Positions 1 to 11,991 are shown, counted from the first letter of the stretch. The stretch is 64,000 bases of DNA from Venatoribacter cucullus (GCF_016132445.1 NZ_CP046056.1:1-64000), one strand, 5' to 3'. Notes: generated from the letters alone by a model not told the origin. Translations and numbers: made by a program.

Positions 1-51
1 CCCCCCTCAGTTAGAATGTGCGGCTCGCCTGAATACCGACGGATAACTGAA

Positions 52-1524
52 GTGGCACTGACAGCACTGTGGCAAGACTGCCTGGGACAACTGCAACATG
101 AGCTTCCGGCTCAGCAGTACAACACATGGATACGCCCTTTGCTGGCTGATGATACCAGTGGACAGCTGGTGTTAAGTGCGCCCAACCGCTTCGTCCGTGA
201 TTGGGTAAAAGATAAGTATCTGCAGCGTATTCAGGAAATCCTGTCCGATCTTAATAATGGCCGTATCACCCGGGTGGAACTCACCGTGGGTGAAGCGCAG
301 CCGATGTTCCGCCCGCAGCTGGTTGTGCCTTCATCCGCACCTCAGCGTCCGGCTGCAGCTCCGGATAATTTTTCCGGTAACACCGAAGGTTATGTATTTG
401 CCTCACCCGATCCGGTTGAGGAAGTTCTGCTGGAACCTGCTTCATTTAATACAGAAGCGCCGCGCAGCCGCCGTGAAGTTCAGGTTGAGGGTGGGGTAAA
501 ACACCAGAGTTTCCTGAACCCTTCCTTTACCTTTAAGAGCTTTGTTGAAGGTAAATCCAACCAGCTGGCCCACGCCGCTGCCCGTCAGGTGGCTGAAAAT
601 GCCGGTGGTTCCTACAACCCCCTTTTTATATACGGTGGCGTTGGTCTGGGTAAAACCCACTTAATGCATGCGGTGGGCAATTATCTGCTCAGTAAAAATC
701 CCAACGCCAAAGTGCTGTATGTGCATTCTGAGCGCTTTGTGCAGGACATGGTTAAGGCGCTACAGCTGAAAGCCATTAACGAATTCAAACGGTTTTACCG
801 CGGCCTGGATGCGTTATTAATTGACGATATTCAGTTTTTTGCTGGTAAAGACCGCTCGCAGGAAGAGTTTTTTCACACTTTCAATGCCTTGCTGGAAGGC
901 GGGCAGCAGATGATTCTGACTTGCGACCGTTATCCGAAAGAAATCAATGGTCTGGAAGAGCGCCTTAAATCCCGCTTTGGCTGGGGTTTAACGGTGGCGG
1001 TTGAACCGCCGGAGCTGGAAACCCGGGTCGCCATTCTGATGAAAAAGGCCGAAGAAACCGGTATTGATCTGCCCAGTGATGCGGCTTTTTTTATTGCCCA
1101 GAAAATCCGTTCCAACGTGCGTGAACTGGAAGGTGCCCTGAAGCGGGTGGTGGCCAACGCCCAGTTTACCGGCAGCGAAATTACCCTGCCGTTTATTAAA
1201 GAAACCCTGAAAGATCTTATTGCCCTGCAGGATAAACAGGTCAGCATCGACAATATTCAGCGAATCGTTGCCGAGTATTACAAAATCAAGATGGCTGATT
1301 TATTATCTAAGCGCCGCACCCGCTCCATTGCCCGTCCCCGTCAGGTGGCGATGGCTCTGAGTAAAGAACTGACCAATCACAGTTTGCCGGAAATCGGCGA
1401 TGCCTTTGGTGGTCGTGATCATACGACGGTGTTGCATGCGTGCCGCAAAATTAAAGAACTGCAGGAATCCAGTGCAGATATCCGTGAAGACTATAAGAAC
1501 CTGCTGCGTTCATTGACAACCTGA
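52..1524 (+). CDS. dnaA: Chromosomal replication initiator protein DnaA
   Basis: DnaA binds DnaA boxes at oriC, opens the duplex and loads DnaB. From the GTG at 52 the protein has 490 residues. It shows an N-terminal domain I ([10 protein letters not shown], then FNTWIRPL-like YNTWIRPL), a variable proline-rich linker, the AAA+ core with Walker A GGVGLGKT at about residues 195-202 and Walker [10 protein letters not shown], and the C-terminal domain IV signature [15 protein letters not shown]. An in-frame ATG at 16 would add 12 residues that do not resemble DnaA N-termini, so I prefer the GTG, although no strong ribosome-binding site is visible for either. It lies 13 bp before dnaN. The origin itself is probably upstream of this window, since no cluster of TTATCCACA boxes is visible here. 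Confidence 0.97.
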   Translation: MALTALWQDCLGQLQHELPAQQYNTWIRPLLADDTSGQLVLSAPNRFVRDWVKDKYLQRIQEILSDLNNGRITRVELTVGEAQPMFRPQLVVPSSAPQRPAAAPDNFSGNTEGYVFASPDPVEEVLLEPASFNTEAPRSRREVQVEGGVKHQSFLNPSFTFKSFVEGKSNQLAHAAARQVAENAGGSYNPLFIYGGVGLGKTHLMHAVGNYLLSKNPNAKVLYVHSERFVQDMVKALQLKAINEFKRFYRGLDALLIDDIQFFAGKDRSQEEFFHTFNALLEGGQQMILTCDRYPKEINGLEERLKSRFGWGLTVAVEPPELETRVAILMKKAEETGIDLPSDAAFFIAQKIRSNVRELEGALKRVVANAQFTGSEITLPFIKETLKDLIALQDKQVSIDNIQRIVAEYYKIKMADLLSKRRTRSIARPRQVAMALSKELTNHSLPEIGDAFGGRDHTTVLHACRKIKELQESSADIREDYKNLLRSLTT

Positions 1525-1537
1525 AGAGTGGAGAGCC

Positions 1538-2638
1538 ATGAAATTCGTTATCGCCAGGGAAGCCCTGTTACGTCCTTTGCAATTGGTGGCCGGCGTGGTG
1601 GAAAAACGCCAGACTCTGCCGGTATTGTCTAACGTACTGCTGGAACTGCGGGGGCAGCAATTATCCCTGACCGGTACCGATCTGGAAGTTGAACTGGTCG
1701 GCCGTGTGATGCTGGAAGAAGTTGGCCAGGAAGGTGAAATCACCGTGCCCGGCAAAAAACTGATGGATATCTGCCGCTCATTACCGGATGGCTCTCAGAT
1801 TGAAATTGAACAGGACGATCAGCGCGTTATTGTCCGCTCTGGCCGTTACCGCTCAACCCTGTCTACGCTGCCAGCCAGTGAATTCCCCAATGTGGAAAAC
1901 ATTTCCGGTGAACAAAGCTTTACGCTGGCCCAGAGCGCCCTGCGTCGTGTTATTGAACGCACCAGCTTCGCCATGGCGCAGCAGGATGTCCGTTACTACC
2001 TGAACGGCATGCTGTTCGAAGTCAGCAGCAATGGTCTGCGTACCGTTGCGACCGACGGCCACCGTCTGGCCACCTGCAAAGCCGAAATTGCCGGCCCGGA
2101 TACCGCCCAGCAGATTATTCTGCCGCGTAAAGGCGTGCTGGAACTGGCCAAATTGCTGGCCGACCCGGAAGCCTCAGTAACCCTGGCGCTCAGCAGCAAT
2201 CACCTGCGTGCCCATACCGAAAATTTCACCTTTACCTCGAAGCTGGTAGACGGCAAATTCCCGGATTACACCCGCGTTATTCCGAAAAACGGCAGCAATA
2301 TTCTGCTGGCTGACCGTAATGAACTGCGTCATGTCTTTAACCGCACCGCGATTCTCTCTAACGAGAAATACCGCGGTGTCCGCCTGGTACTGGAAACCGA
2401 CCTGCTGAAGGTTCTGGCCAACAACCCGGAACAGGAAGAAGCCGAAGAATCCCTGGCGGTAGAATACCGTGGCGATGCTTTGGAAATGGGCTTTAACGTT
2501 TCTTACCTGCAGGACGTAATGGGCGTACTGGATTCGCACCTGGTCAAAATGACCCTGTCTGACGCTAACAGCAGCGCGTTGCTGGAAGAGCCGGAAGGTG
2601 GTGATGCTATGTACGTTGTTATGCCGATGCGCCTGTAG
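1538..2638 (+). CDS. dnaN: DNA polymerase III beta subunit (sliding clamp)
   Basis: The clamp encircles DNA as a homodimer and tethers polymerase III and other DNA-handling proteins. The 366-residue length is the usual family length and the N-terminus (MKFVIAREALLRPL, then KRQTLPVLSN) and the C-terminal ending YVVMPMRL are characteristic; the three successive clamp domains can be followed across the sequence. A GAGTGGAGAG ribosome-binding site precedes the ATG. It follows dnaA by 13 bp and is probably co-transcribed with it. Unusually, the next gene, recF, is separated by 210 bp holding an inverted-repeat element instead of being nearly contiguous. Confidence 0.97.
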   Translation: MKFVIAREALLRPLQLVAGVVEKRQTLPVLSNVLLELRGQQLSLTGTDLEVELVGRVMLEEVGQEGEITVPGKKLMDICRSLPDGSQIEIEQDDQRVIVRSGRYRSTLSTLPASEFPNVENISGEQSFTLAQSALRRVIERTSFAMAQQDVRYYLNGMLFEVSSNGLRTVATDGHRLATCKAEIAGPDTAQQIILPRKGVLELAKLLADPEASVTLALSSNHLRAHTENFTFTSKLVDGKFPDYTRVIPKNGSNILLADRNELRHVFNRTAILSNEKYRGVRLVLETDLLKVLANNPEQEEAEESLAVEYRGDALEMGFNVSYLQDVMGVLDSHLVKMTLSDANSSALLEEPEGGDAMYVVMPMRL

Positions 2639-2674
2639 TTAAGGGAAAACTATCTGCGTTGCCATCGCGTCGTT

Positions 2675-2788
2675 AAAAACAGGTTCATAATGCTCACTGG
2701 CTTGTGCCAGAACAAACGTCAGTTTGGCCCGAAGGGTGAGCGGAGCGAATATTTATGACACATAAACTGCGCTTATTCACCTGTTTTT
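2675..2788. repeat. Intergenic inverted-repeat element between dnaN and recF
   Basis: The left arm AAAAACAGGTTCATAATGC (2675-2693) is mirrored by the right arm GCGCTTATTCACCTGTTTTT (2769-2788); ten contiguous bases (AAAAACAGGT) pair exactly and most of the next ten also pair. A smaller hairpin CTGGC-TTGT-GCCAG lies inside (about 2697-2710). Similar non-coding repeats occur scattered in marine gammaproteobacteria as far as I recall, which is memory rather than something tested here. It fills most of the 210-bp dnaN-recF gap; no convincing gene is present. Confidence 0.6.
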
Positions 2789-2848
2789 GCCTTGCCCTGG
2801 CTGCCTCGAGGACGTTTTCCCCAGGTGTCCTTCTTATGAGAAGTCTCT

Positions 2849-3943
2849 ATGCCCATCCGGCAGCTTAAAATCCGCGGCGTGCGCAATCTGCAGCCGCTGG
2901 ATCTTACCCTTCATCCCGGTGTGAATTTTATTTACGGTGCCAACGGCTCCGGTAAAACCAGCATTCTCGAAGCCATTGTGTTAATGGCCACCGGGAAGTC
3001 GTTCCGCACCTCTCAGCTGAAGCATGTACAGGCTCAGGATGCTGATCGTATCGAGCTGGTGTTCGATATTGAGGATGAAGCACTGGGCCAGTGTCAGCTG
3101 GATAGTCTGCGGCTGAAATCGGGCGATAACCTGCTGAAACTGAATGGCTCGGTATTAACGGCACAAACGGAAGCGGCGCAATGGTTGCCGGTGCAGGTTA
3201 TTGAACCCACCACCTTTAAGTTGTTATCCGGTTCGCCGGAAGAACGCCGCCAGTTTATCGACTGGGGTGTGTTCCACGTGGAACAAAAGTTTATCGAGCA
3301 TTGGAAAGTGTTCCGTAAACAACTCAAACAACGCAACGCAGTGCTGAAAGAAAAAGAACTGCAGTGGCTGCCAGTGTGGAACCAGACCTTTGCTGAAAGT
3401 GCGGCCGTTATTGATAACTACCGGCGCACCTATCTGAAGCGCTTTAAGCCCGAGTTTGAACGCATTCTCCAGCAGCTGGACGATAGCATTCAGGTGCAGC
3501 TGGCCTACTACCCGGGCTGGGATCGCGACAGCGAACTGAACGACGTACTGAATAAGCAACAGGAGCGGGATCTGGCGCTGGGTTATACCCAATCCGGGCC
3601 ACACCGGGCCGAGCTGCGCATTAAGGTGGATAAGCAGCCTGCCGCTGAAATACTCAGCCGTGGCCAGCAGAAAACGGTGGTCGCGGCGCTGAAGATTGCC
3701 CAGGGGGCATTGTTCCAGCAGGAGAGCGGCCGCCGCACCATTTACCTGGTGGATGATCTGGCCTCAGAACTGGATGAAAAGCACCGTTTCGCTTTATGTA
3801 AGCTGCTGGAAGACTTAAAATGTCAGGTCTTTATTACCAGTATTGATAAAGACAAGCTGACGGATATCTGGCAACCCGTCGCCAGCAAAGTGTTCCACGT
3901 GGAACAGGGAATAATAAGCGAAGATTCCCCGGCGACCGCCTGA
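2849..3943 (+). CDS. recF: DNA replication and repair protein RecF
   Basis: RecF is an SMC-like ATPase that helps load RecA at gaps through RecFOR. The 364-residue protein has Walker A GANGSGKT at residues 30-37, the ABC-type signature region (LSRGQQKTVVAALKIAQ) and the Walker B VDDLASELD near the C-terminus. It sits in the standard dnaA-dnaN-recF-gyrB order. The gene is odd in carrying two exact copies of the parS palindrome (3270-3285 and 3891-3906), both read as the peptide VFHVEQ, so part of its coding sequence is constrained by DNA-level function. Confidence 0.96.
   Translation: MPIRQLKIRGVRNLQPLDLTLHPGVNFIYGANGSGKTSILEAIVLMATGKSFRTSQLKHVQAQDADRIELVFDIEDEALGQCQLDSLRLKSGDNLLKLNGSVLTAQTEAAQWLPVQVIEPTTFKLLSGSPEERRQFIDWGVFHVEQKFIEHWKVFRKQLKQRNAVLKEKELQWLPVWNQTFAESAAVIDNYRRTYLKRFKPEFERILQQLDDSIQVQLAYYPGWDRDSELNDVLNKQQERDLALGYTQSGPHRAELRIKVDKQPAAEILSRGQQKTVVAALKIAQGALFQQESGRRTIYLVDDLASELDEKHRFALCKLLEDLKCQVFITSIDKDKLTDIWQPVASKVFHVEQGIISEDSPATA
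3270..3285. promoter_or_regulatory. parS: parS site 1 (ParB-binding palindrome)
   Basis: The sequence TGTTCCACGTGGAACA is a perfect 16-bp palindrome matching the bacterial parS consensus (TGTTNCACGTGNAACA). It lies inside recF about 3.2 kb from dnaA, a typical origin-proximal position. Two identical copies occur at 3891 and 6455. Confidence 0.92.
3891..3906. promoter_or_regulatory. parS: parS site 2 (ParB-binding palindrome)
   Basis: Second exact copy of TGTTCCACGTGGAACA, near the 3' end of recF and in the same reading frame as site 1, so both encode VFHVEQ. Clustered parS copies are the normal nucleation platform for ParB and for SMC/MukBEF-type condensin recruitment. Confidence 0.92.
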
Positions 3944-3992
3944 CCCCAAGCATTTTCCTGACTGGCCCAGCGCAATAAGAAATTGTGGTTAG

Positions 3993-6437
<2,445 letters not shown>

Positions 6438-6454
6438 TCCGCTTGGTGACCGGT

Positions 6455-6470
6455 TGTTCCACGTGGAACA
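6455..6470. promoter_or_regulatory. parS: parS site 3 (ParB-binding palindrome)
   Basis: Third exact copy of TGTTCCACGTGGAACA, this one intergenic, 17 bp after the gyrB stop and just before the terminator hairpin. Confidence 0.92.
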
Positions 6471-6473
6471 ATC

Positions 6474-6511
6474 AAAACCCCTGTATTGCTCAGCAATGCG
6501 GGGGTTTTTTA
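6474..6511 (+). terminator. Rho-independent terminator after gyrB
   Basis: A 13-bp stem (ACCCCTGTATTGC / GCAATGCGGGGGT, loop TCA, two mismatches that are G-U pairs in RNA) is followed by a run of six T. It closes the dnaA-gyrB transcription block. Confidence 0.9.
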
Positions 6512-6600
6512 TGTGCATGAAATTCAAATACTTATTGTGAATTAGGACAGCAAAAAAAACGGCACTATTGTTCTTGGGTACTCACCAACGGACGATCTCT

Positions 6601-7302
6601 ATGAATAACGATAAAATCAGTTTTCTGGCAGCCGCCGTTTTGGTTTCTGCCTACGTGCCCAGCACCTATGCCGAAGGCAATATTTCGTTCAGCTTTTCGC
6701 CACCACCCATCACCAGTGTGGCTGCACCCGGAGAGCGCATTAACAAAGGCAGTGTCGGTTATACCCTGGTTGAAATTGAGGATACGGAATTCAGCCTGTT
6801 AAACCTCAATCTGCTGACTAAACAGGACGGTTTGTTTGGTTCGTTGGGTTTTGTCACCGGTGAAGATGATACCGGTAATGTGTATATGAGTGGCTTGGCC
6901 GCTATGGCCGGCATTGAGCGTATGCTGGACGGCGGCGCCGCTGTCGCACTGGGTATCGGCTTAAATTATTTGTACACGGAATTTGAATCAACGGCGCTGG
7001 ATATCTATTCCGAAACCTACATCACCACGGTGCCTGCAATGGCTTCTATCCAGAAGCGGTTCGTTATCAATGATGCAGCAGGTATTACGCCTTATCTGAT
7101 TCTGAATGCTGTGCTGCTGGGTAGTGCATCAACCGATACCAACAGTGCCGCTGGCGTGACCAGCAGCGAATACGACTTTGACCCCTATCTGGGAATACAG
7201 CTGGGTGCGGATATCGACTTCAGTGGTTATTCGCTGGGGGCGTTTTACCAGTCCGCAGATGACAGCAGCGTTACCAGCCTGACGTTCAGTTTCGAGTTCT
7301 GA
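6601..7302 (+). CDS. Predicted outer-membrane beta-barrel protein
   Basis: The function is not recognised. From the ATG at 6601, preceded by GGACGATCT, the protein has 233 residues with a plausible Sec signal peptide (MNNDKISFLAAAVLVSAYVP, cleavage after TYA). The mature part alternates hydrophobic and polar residues in short strands typical of a small barrel (8-10 strands), and it ends in phenylalanine (SFEF), the usual BAM recognition ending. An in-frame ATG at 6568 lacks a good ribosome-binding site. It abuts plsC tail to tail: its stop ends at 7302 and the plsC stop begins at 7303. Confidence 0.7.
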   Translation: MNNDKISFLAAAVLVSAYVPSTYAEGNISFSFSPPPITSVAAPGERINKGSVGYTLVEIEDTEFSLLNLNLLTKQDGLFGSLGFVTGEDDTGNVYMSGLAAMAGIERMLDGGAAVALGIGLNYLYTEFESTALDIYSETYITTVPAMASIQKRFVINDAAGITPYLILNAVLLGSASTDTNSAAGVTSSEYDFDPYLGIQLGADIDFSGYSLGAFYQSADDSSVTSLTFSFEF

Positions 7303-8115
7303 TCAGAAGCGCTTACCGCTGCTTTCAGCCTCGCTGTATTCGCCCTGAAACGGCGTGGCAGAAACCCTATCCACCTGCTCGTTAATCCAGCGTTCGGTTT
7401 GCTCATTCAGTTCGGCGGTACTGAGGCTGGTGGTTTCAATCACCGGGCTGATCACCACCTGAATGGTGCCAGGGCGTTTGATCCAGCTGTTATTGGGCCA
7501 GTGTTCGCCGGAATTGTGGGCAATGGCCAGCACCGGTGCCCCGGTCTTGGTGGCTAGCATAGCACCGCCTTTCGAGAATACTTTGCGCTTACCCGGTGGC
7601 ACCCGGGTGCCTTCCGGAAACACCAGCACATGAATTCCTTTGCCCAGACGATCGGCGCCCTGGGTCAGCACCTGTTTCAGGGCATTGGTTTTCTGGCTGC
7701 GGTCGATAAAAATCGGCTGAATCATATTCAGCGCCCAGCCAAACACCGGCAGATAGGCCAGCTCGCGTTTTACCACCTGTACGTGCGGCGCCAGAATCAG
7801 CGGCAGAAAGAAGGTTTCCCAGCTGCTCTGGTGTTTGCTTAGCAGCACATAGCCGCGACCATCCTGCGGTACGTTTTCCAACCCCTGTACCTGCCAGCGC
7901 AGCCCGCAGATGAGTCGTGCGGCCCACATCGCCATATGGCAGTAAACCACCATGATGACGCGATTACGGGCCTTCAGTGGCAGAAATAAACCGGCCAGCA
8001 GGCTGGGCGGAAACCACAGCAGGGTAATCAGTGCCAGGGTGATGTAAAAAACCAGGGTACGCAGAACGTATAAGGGATTCAGTGGCGTAGTGGCAGAAGA
8101 CGATAAGCTGGACAT
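7303..8115 (-). CDS. plsC: 1-acyl-sn-glycerol-3-phosphate acyltransferase family protein
   Basis: This family transfers an acyl chain to lysophosphatidic acid to make phosphatidic acid at the inner membrane. The 270-residue protein has an N-terminal hydrophobic segment (about residues 17-45), the acyltransferase motif I HQSSWE (the HX4D/E catalytic pair) and motif III FPEGTR. In Pseudomonas the gene at this position beside gmhB is an acyltransferase of this type, called lptA or plsC. Specificity for lysophosphatidate over a lipid variant cannot be decided from sequence. The N-terminus carries a serine/threonine-rich stretch before the first membrane segment. Confidence 0.85.
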   Translation of the reverse strand: MSSLSSSATTPLNPLYVLRTLVFYITLALITLLWFPPSLLAGLFLPLKARNRVIMVVYCHMAMWAARLICGLRWQVQGLENVPQDGRGYVLLSKHQSSWETFFLPLILAPHVQVVKRELAYLPVFGWALNMIQPIFIDRSQKTNALKQVLTQGADRLGKGIHVLVFPEGTRVPPGKRKVFSKGGAMLATKTGAPVLAIAHNSGEHWPNNSWIKRPGTIQVVISPVIETTSLSTAELNEQTERWINEQVDRVSATPFQGEYSEAESSGKRF

Positions 8116-8231
8116 AAGTGAGTTACCAACGGAAACAGCGACAATCTTTATACCACTTCTGTCGCTGCTTCCCGTTAACCTGATCGCCTGATACTTGTTC
8201 TTTTAAGGAATAGTAAGCCGGCTTATATCGA

Positions 8232-8780
8232 TTACTGTTGATTATTCAGCAGGTAATCAGCAAATCCGGCCAGATCATCGAACACCAGCGCCTTGCTCAG
8301 ATGCGCGTCGGCCAGTTTGGCTTCGCTTTTCGCTCCCTTGCCGGTGCGTACCAGTACCGGCTGACAACCCGCCGCCACGCCGGCTTCCAGATCGCGGATC
8401 GAATCACCCACCATCCAGCTGCCTTTGGCCGATACGCCCAGCGCCTGCTCAATCTGCTGAATCAGCCCCGGCAGGGGTTTACGGCAATCGCAATCGTCAT
8501 CCGGGCCGTGCGGGCAGAAAGCGATGTGGGCAAATTTGCCACCGTGTTCCGCCGCCAGTGCCGCCATTTTGTCGTGCATCGCCTGCAGGGTTTCCAGGCT
8601 GAAATAGCCGCGCGCCACACCGCTCTGGTTGGTGGCGATGGCAATGGTGTAACCGGCCTGAGTTAAACGGCCGACGGCTTCGGCACTGCCGGGCAGTGGA
8701 ATCCACTCATCGGTGGTTTTGATAAAGGCGTCGGAGTCTTCGTTCAGCACGCCGTCGCGGTCTAGAATAATCAGTTTCAT
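8232..8780 (-). CDS. gmhB: D-glycero-beta-D-manno-heptose-1,7-bisphosphate 7-phosphatase
   Basis: GmhB removes the 7-phosphate in ADP-heptose synthesis for the lipopolysaccharide inner core. The 182-residue HAD-family protein has the nucleophile motif DRDGVLNED (D7 and D9), the motif II TNQSG, the zinc-binding loop CPHGPDDDCDC and the motif VGDSIRDLEAG. A good ribosome-binding site (AAGGAAAG) precedes the ATG. It lies downstream of the glyS terminator and 116 bp before plsC; the Pseudomonas origin region has the same gmhB-glyS adjacency. Confidence 0.93.
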   Translation of the reverse strand: MKLIILDRDGVLNEDSDAFIKTTDEWIPLPGSAEAVGRLTQAGYTIAIATNQSGVARGYFSLETLQAMHDKMAALAAEHGGKFAHIAFCPHGPDDDCDCRKPLPGLIQQIEQALGVSAKGSWMVGDSIRDLEAGVAAGCQPVLVRTGKGAKSEAKLADAHLSKALVFDDLAGFADYLLNNQQ

Positions 8781-8795
8781 TTTCTTTCCTTACAC

Positions 8796-8827
8796 AAAAA
8801 ACGGGAGCGCTGTGCAGCGACTCCCGT
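8796..8827 (-). terminator. Rho-independent terminator after glyS
   Basis: On the minus strand an ACGGGAGTCGCTG-type stem (arms ACGGGAG and CTCCCGT with an inner GCTG/CAGC pairing) is followed by six T. It lies between the glyS stop and the gmhB start, so it separates the two units. Confidence 0.85.
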
Positions 8828-8851
8828 TTGTGCGAAGTACCAGCGCCAGGC

Positions 8852-10930
8852 TTAACCCTGCAGCAGACCGATATCCGCAATACCAATAAACAGCGCCTGC
8901 AGCTGCTTCAGCAGTGCCAGACGGTTGTTTTTCACCGCGTCGTCGTCGGCCATCACCATTACGTTGTCGAAGAAGCTGTCGACCACGGCGCGCAGGCCGG
9001 CCAGTTCGGTCAGGGCGGCGCTGTAGTCGCCTTTGGCCATCAGCGGGGCAACGGCCTGCTGCTTGGCGGCAACCTGTTCGGCCAGGGCTTTTTCTTCCGC
9101 CTGTTGCAGTAAGTTGGCACTTACATTGGCCACGACTTTATCGCCGCCATTCTTGGCCAGAATGTTGGACACGCGCTTGTTGGCGGCGGCCAGTGCTTCT
9201 GCGGCGTCGAGTTTGCCGAACTGGTGCACGGCCTGTACGCGGCGGTTGATATCCAGCGCGTTGGTGATGCCCAGAGCCCGCACGGACTGGAATACGCCAG
9301 CCGGGATGCCTTCGTCGGCGTACCAGGCGCTGAAACGATCCAGCAGGTATTCAGTCAGGGTGGCTTTGGTATCGGCTTTGAGTTCTGCCGACCAGCCGCT
9401 TTCCAGTGCCCAGCCGATCAGGTCGCCCAGATCGATGTCGATTTGTTTCTCAACCAGAATACGCAGCACGCCCAGAGACGCACGACGCAGGGCGAACGGG
9501 TCTTTGGAACCGGTCGGAATCTGGCCGATGCCAAACAGACCCACCAGGCTGTCGAGACGGTCGGCCAGTGCGATCATGGTACCGGTGGTGGTGGCAGGCA
9601 GTGCGTCACCGGCGAAGGCCGGCATGTACTGTTCAACCATGGCGGCGGCGACGTCGGCCGGCTCGCCATCGTGCTCGGCGTAGTATTTACCGGCCAGCCC
9701 CTGCATTTCGGCAAATTCGCCGACCATATTGGACACCAGATCGTTTTTGCACAGGTGGGCGGCGCGTTGCACCATCACTTCGTCCGCACCCAGACGCTCG
9801 GCGATTCTGGTCGCCAGCGCGCTGATGCGGCGGGTTTTATCGGCCACAGAGCCCAGACCATTCACCCACACCACGTTTTCCAGTTTCGGGAAACGGCTGG
9901 CCAGTGGCTGCTTGCGGTCGGTGTCCCAGAAGAAGGCGGCGTCGGACAGACGTGGACGGATCACTTTCTCGTTACCGGAAATCACCTGCGCCGGGTCTTT
10001 CGACTCGATGTTGGCGATGGTGATGAAGTTCGGCATCAGTTTGCCGTCTTTCATTACGTGGAAGTATTTCTGGTGTTCTTTCATGGACGACACCAGCGCT
10101 TCCGGCGGCACGCGCAGGAAAGATTCATCAAACGAACCCGCCAGTGCTACCGGCCATTCGTTCAGCGCGGTCACTTCGTTGAGCAGGTCGTCGCCGATGA
10201 TGGCTTCGCCACCCAGCTTCTTACCGGCCGCGGTAACCTGTTCTTTGATCAGTGCGGCGCGTTCAGCAAAGTCGGCCATCACATAGGCGGCGCGCAGTTT
10301 GCTTTCGTATTCAGACGGTGCGTTCAGTACCAACGGCGCTGGTGCGTGGAAGCGGTGACCACGGCTGGTATTGCCGGCTTTCAGGCCCAGCACTTCGCCG
10401 TTAACTACCTCAGAACCGAACAGCATCACCAGCCACTGCACCGGACGCACGAATTCCACCCGCGAAGCACCCCAGCGCATACGCTTGGGAATCGGCAGCT
10501 TGTCGAGGCTGTTCTGCACGATGGCCGGCAGCAGCTCAACGGTGCTCTTACCTTTGATGGTGCGCTGAATCATCAGTTTGCCGGCGTTCTTTTTGTCAGA
10601 ATCCGGGGCGGTTTTCAGATCAGCAGCCGTGGCGCCGGCACGGGCGGCAAAGCCTTCAGCGGCTTTGGTCAGCTTGCCGTCGGCGTCGTAGGCGATGTTG
10701 GCCGGTGGGCCGTAGATGGTTTCTTCCTGATCGGCCTGCCGGGCTTCGAGTGCTTCGATGCGCACGGCCAGACGACGCGGCGCGGCGAATGACACTACTG
10801 CGCCGAAGTTCAGGCCGGCGTCTTGCAGGCCTTGCTCAATACCGGCGGTAAAAGCATCGGACAGGGTTTTCAGCGCCTTCGGTGGCAGCTCTTCGGTACC
10901 CAGTTCAACCAGAAAATCTTGTGCACTCAT
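8852..10930 (-). CDS. glyS: Glycine--tRNA ligase beta subunit
   Basis: GlyS is the large subunit of the alpha2beta2 glycyl-tRNA synthetase and carries tRNA recognition and editing functions. The 692-residue length fits the family and the N-terminus DFLVELGTEELPPKAL is diagnostic; the C-terminal part is the anticodon-binding-like domain. Its ATG overlaps the glyQ stop by one base (TAATG), which suggests translational coupling. A strong terminator follows. Confidence 0.97.
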   Translation of the reverse strand: MSAQDFLVELGTEELPPKALKTLSDAFTAGIEQGLQDAGLNFGAVVSFAAPRRLAVRIEALEARQADQEETIYGPPANIAYDADGKLTKAAEGFAARAGATAADLKTAPDSDKKNAGKLMIQRTIKGKSTVELLPAIVQNSLDKLPIPKRMRWGASRVEFVRPVQWLVMLFGSEVVNGEVLGLKAGNTSRGHRFHAPAPLVLNAPSEYESKLRAAYVMADFAERAALIKEQVTAAGKKLGGEAIIGDDLLNEVTALNEWPVALAGSFDESFLRVPPEALVSSMKEHQKYFHVMKDGKLMPNFITIANIESKDPAQVISGNEKVIRPRLSDAAFFWDTDRKQPLASRFPKLENVVWVNGLGSVADKTRRISALATRIAERLGADEVMVQRAAHLCKNDLVSNMVGEFAEMQGLAGKYYAEHDGEPADVAAAMVEQYMPAFAGDALPATTTGTMIALADRLDSLVGLFGIGQIPTGSKDPFALRRASLGVLRILVEKQIDIDLGDLIGWALESGWSAELKADTKATLTEYLLDRFSAWYADEGIPAGVFQSVRALGITNALDINRRVQAVHQFGKLDAAEALAAANKRVSNILAKNGGDKVVANVSANLLQQAEEKALAEQVAAKQQAVAPLMAKGDYSAALTELAGLRAVVDSFFDNVMVMADDDAVKNNRLALLKQLQALFIGIADIGLLQG

Positions 10931-11907
10931 TACTTCTTCTCCTGGGCTTCTTTCTCGGCCTTCTGGGCTTCATAGCGGGCCAGCACGTCGGCACGGTTGG
11001 CGGCATCCGCCAGCGGGAAACCTTTTTCGGCGCGGCTGTCGAAGTAGGCCTGAGCGACAGAGCGGGCCAGGGTGCGCACGCGCAGGATGTAACCCTGACG
11101 CTCGGTCACGGAAATCGCCCCACGGGCATCCAGCAGGTTGAAGGTGTGCGAGGCTTTCAGTACCTGCTCGTAAGCGGGCAGCGGCAGACCGGCTTCAATC
11201 AGACGCTTGCAGTCTTTTTCGTACTGGTTGAAGGCGGTGAACAGGAAGTCGACGTCGGCGTATTCAAAGTTGTAGGTGGATTGCTCCACTTCGTTCTGAT
11301 GGAACACATCGCCGTAGGTCACGGCTTTGCCGTCCGGGCCGTAAGTCCACACCAGGTCGTACACGGAATTCACTTCCTGCAGGTACATGGCGATACGCTC
11401 AAGACCGTAGGTAATTTCACCGGTTACCGGGAAACATTCCAGGCCGCCCACCTGCTGGAAGTAGGTGAACTGGGTCACTTCCATACCGTTCAGCCACACT
11501 TCCCAGCCTAAGCCCCAGGCCCCCAGCGTGGGCGATTCCCAGTTGTCTTCGACGAAGCGGATATCGTGCACCAGCGGATCAACACCCATTACGCGCAGTG
11601 ATTCCAGGTATTTTTCCTGAATATCCACCGGGTTCGGCTTCATTACCACCTGGAACTGGTAGTAGTGCTGCAGACGGTTGGGGTTTTCGCCATAACGGCC
11701 ATCGGTCGGACGGCGGCTGGGCTGCACATAAGCCGAGGCCCAGTTTTCCGGGCCAATGGCGCGCAGGAACGTGGCGGTGTGGAAGGTACCGGCACCCACT
11801 TCCATATCGAGGGGTTGGTTAATCACACAGCCCTGTTCGGACCAGTATTCCTGCAGGGCGGCAATTAAGCCCTGAAAGGTTTTGATGTTGTGGCGACTCT
11901 GACTCAC
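10930..11907 (-). CDS. glyQ: Glycine--tRNA ligase alpha subunit
   Basis: GlyQ is the catalytic class II subunit that activates glycine and charges tRNA-Gly with GlyS. The 325-residue protein shows the family hallmarks [30 protein letters not shown], the motif 2 region and [11 protein letters not shown] charged lysine/glutamate-rich tail ([11 protein letters not shown]) ends the protein. It is the first gene of the glyQS operon, with an extended -10 promoter upstream. Confidence 0.97.
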   Translation of the reverse strand: MSQSRHNIKTFQGLIAALQEYWSEQGCVINQPLDMEVGAGTFHTATFLRAIGPENWASAYVQPSRRPTDGRYGENPNRLQHYYQFQVVMKPNPVDIQEKYLESLRVMGVDPLVHDIRFVEDNWESPTLGAWGLGWEVWLNGMEVTQFTYFQQVGGLECFPVTGEITYGLERIAMYLQEVNSVYDLVWTYGPDGKAVTYGDVFHQNEVEQSTYNFEYADVDFLFTAFNQYEKDCKRLIEAGLPLPAYEQVLKASHTFNLLDARGAISVTERQGYILRVRTLARSVAQAYFDSRAEKGFPLADAANRADVLARYEAQKAEKEAQEKK

Positions 11908-11985
11908 GGTGGAATTCCTGTGTTGGCGCCGTGGGGCAGGCTTATCGTGCCCGGCGCGCTGTTCGCGAATAAATAAAGACGCGCG

Positions 11986-11991
11986 ATTATA
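11986..11991 (-). promoter_or_regulatory. -10 element of the glyQS promoter (extended -10)
   Basis: Read on the minus strand the sequence is TGG-TATAAT, a perfect -10 hexamer with an extended-10 TG, about 80 bp upstream of the glyQ start. The -35 region is weak (about 12008-12014). Confidence 0.65.

Noticed and set aside
2755-2868. Short frame (MTHKLRLFTCF...) between dnaN and recF that runs into recF
   Set aside because: No ribosome-binding site, it overlaps the right arm of the inverted repeat and the recF start, and it has no resemblance to a known protein.
9224-10792. 522-codon open frame on the plus strand opposite glyS
   Set aside because: It is the antisense of a confirmed essential gene, histidine/glutamine-rich in composition and lacks a ribosome-binding site; it arises from codon bias of glyS.
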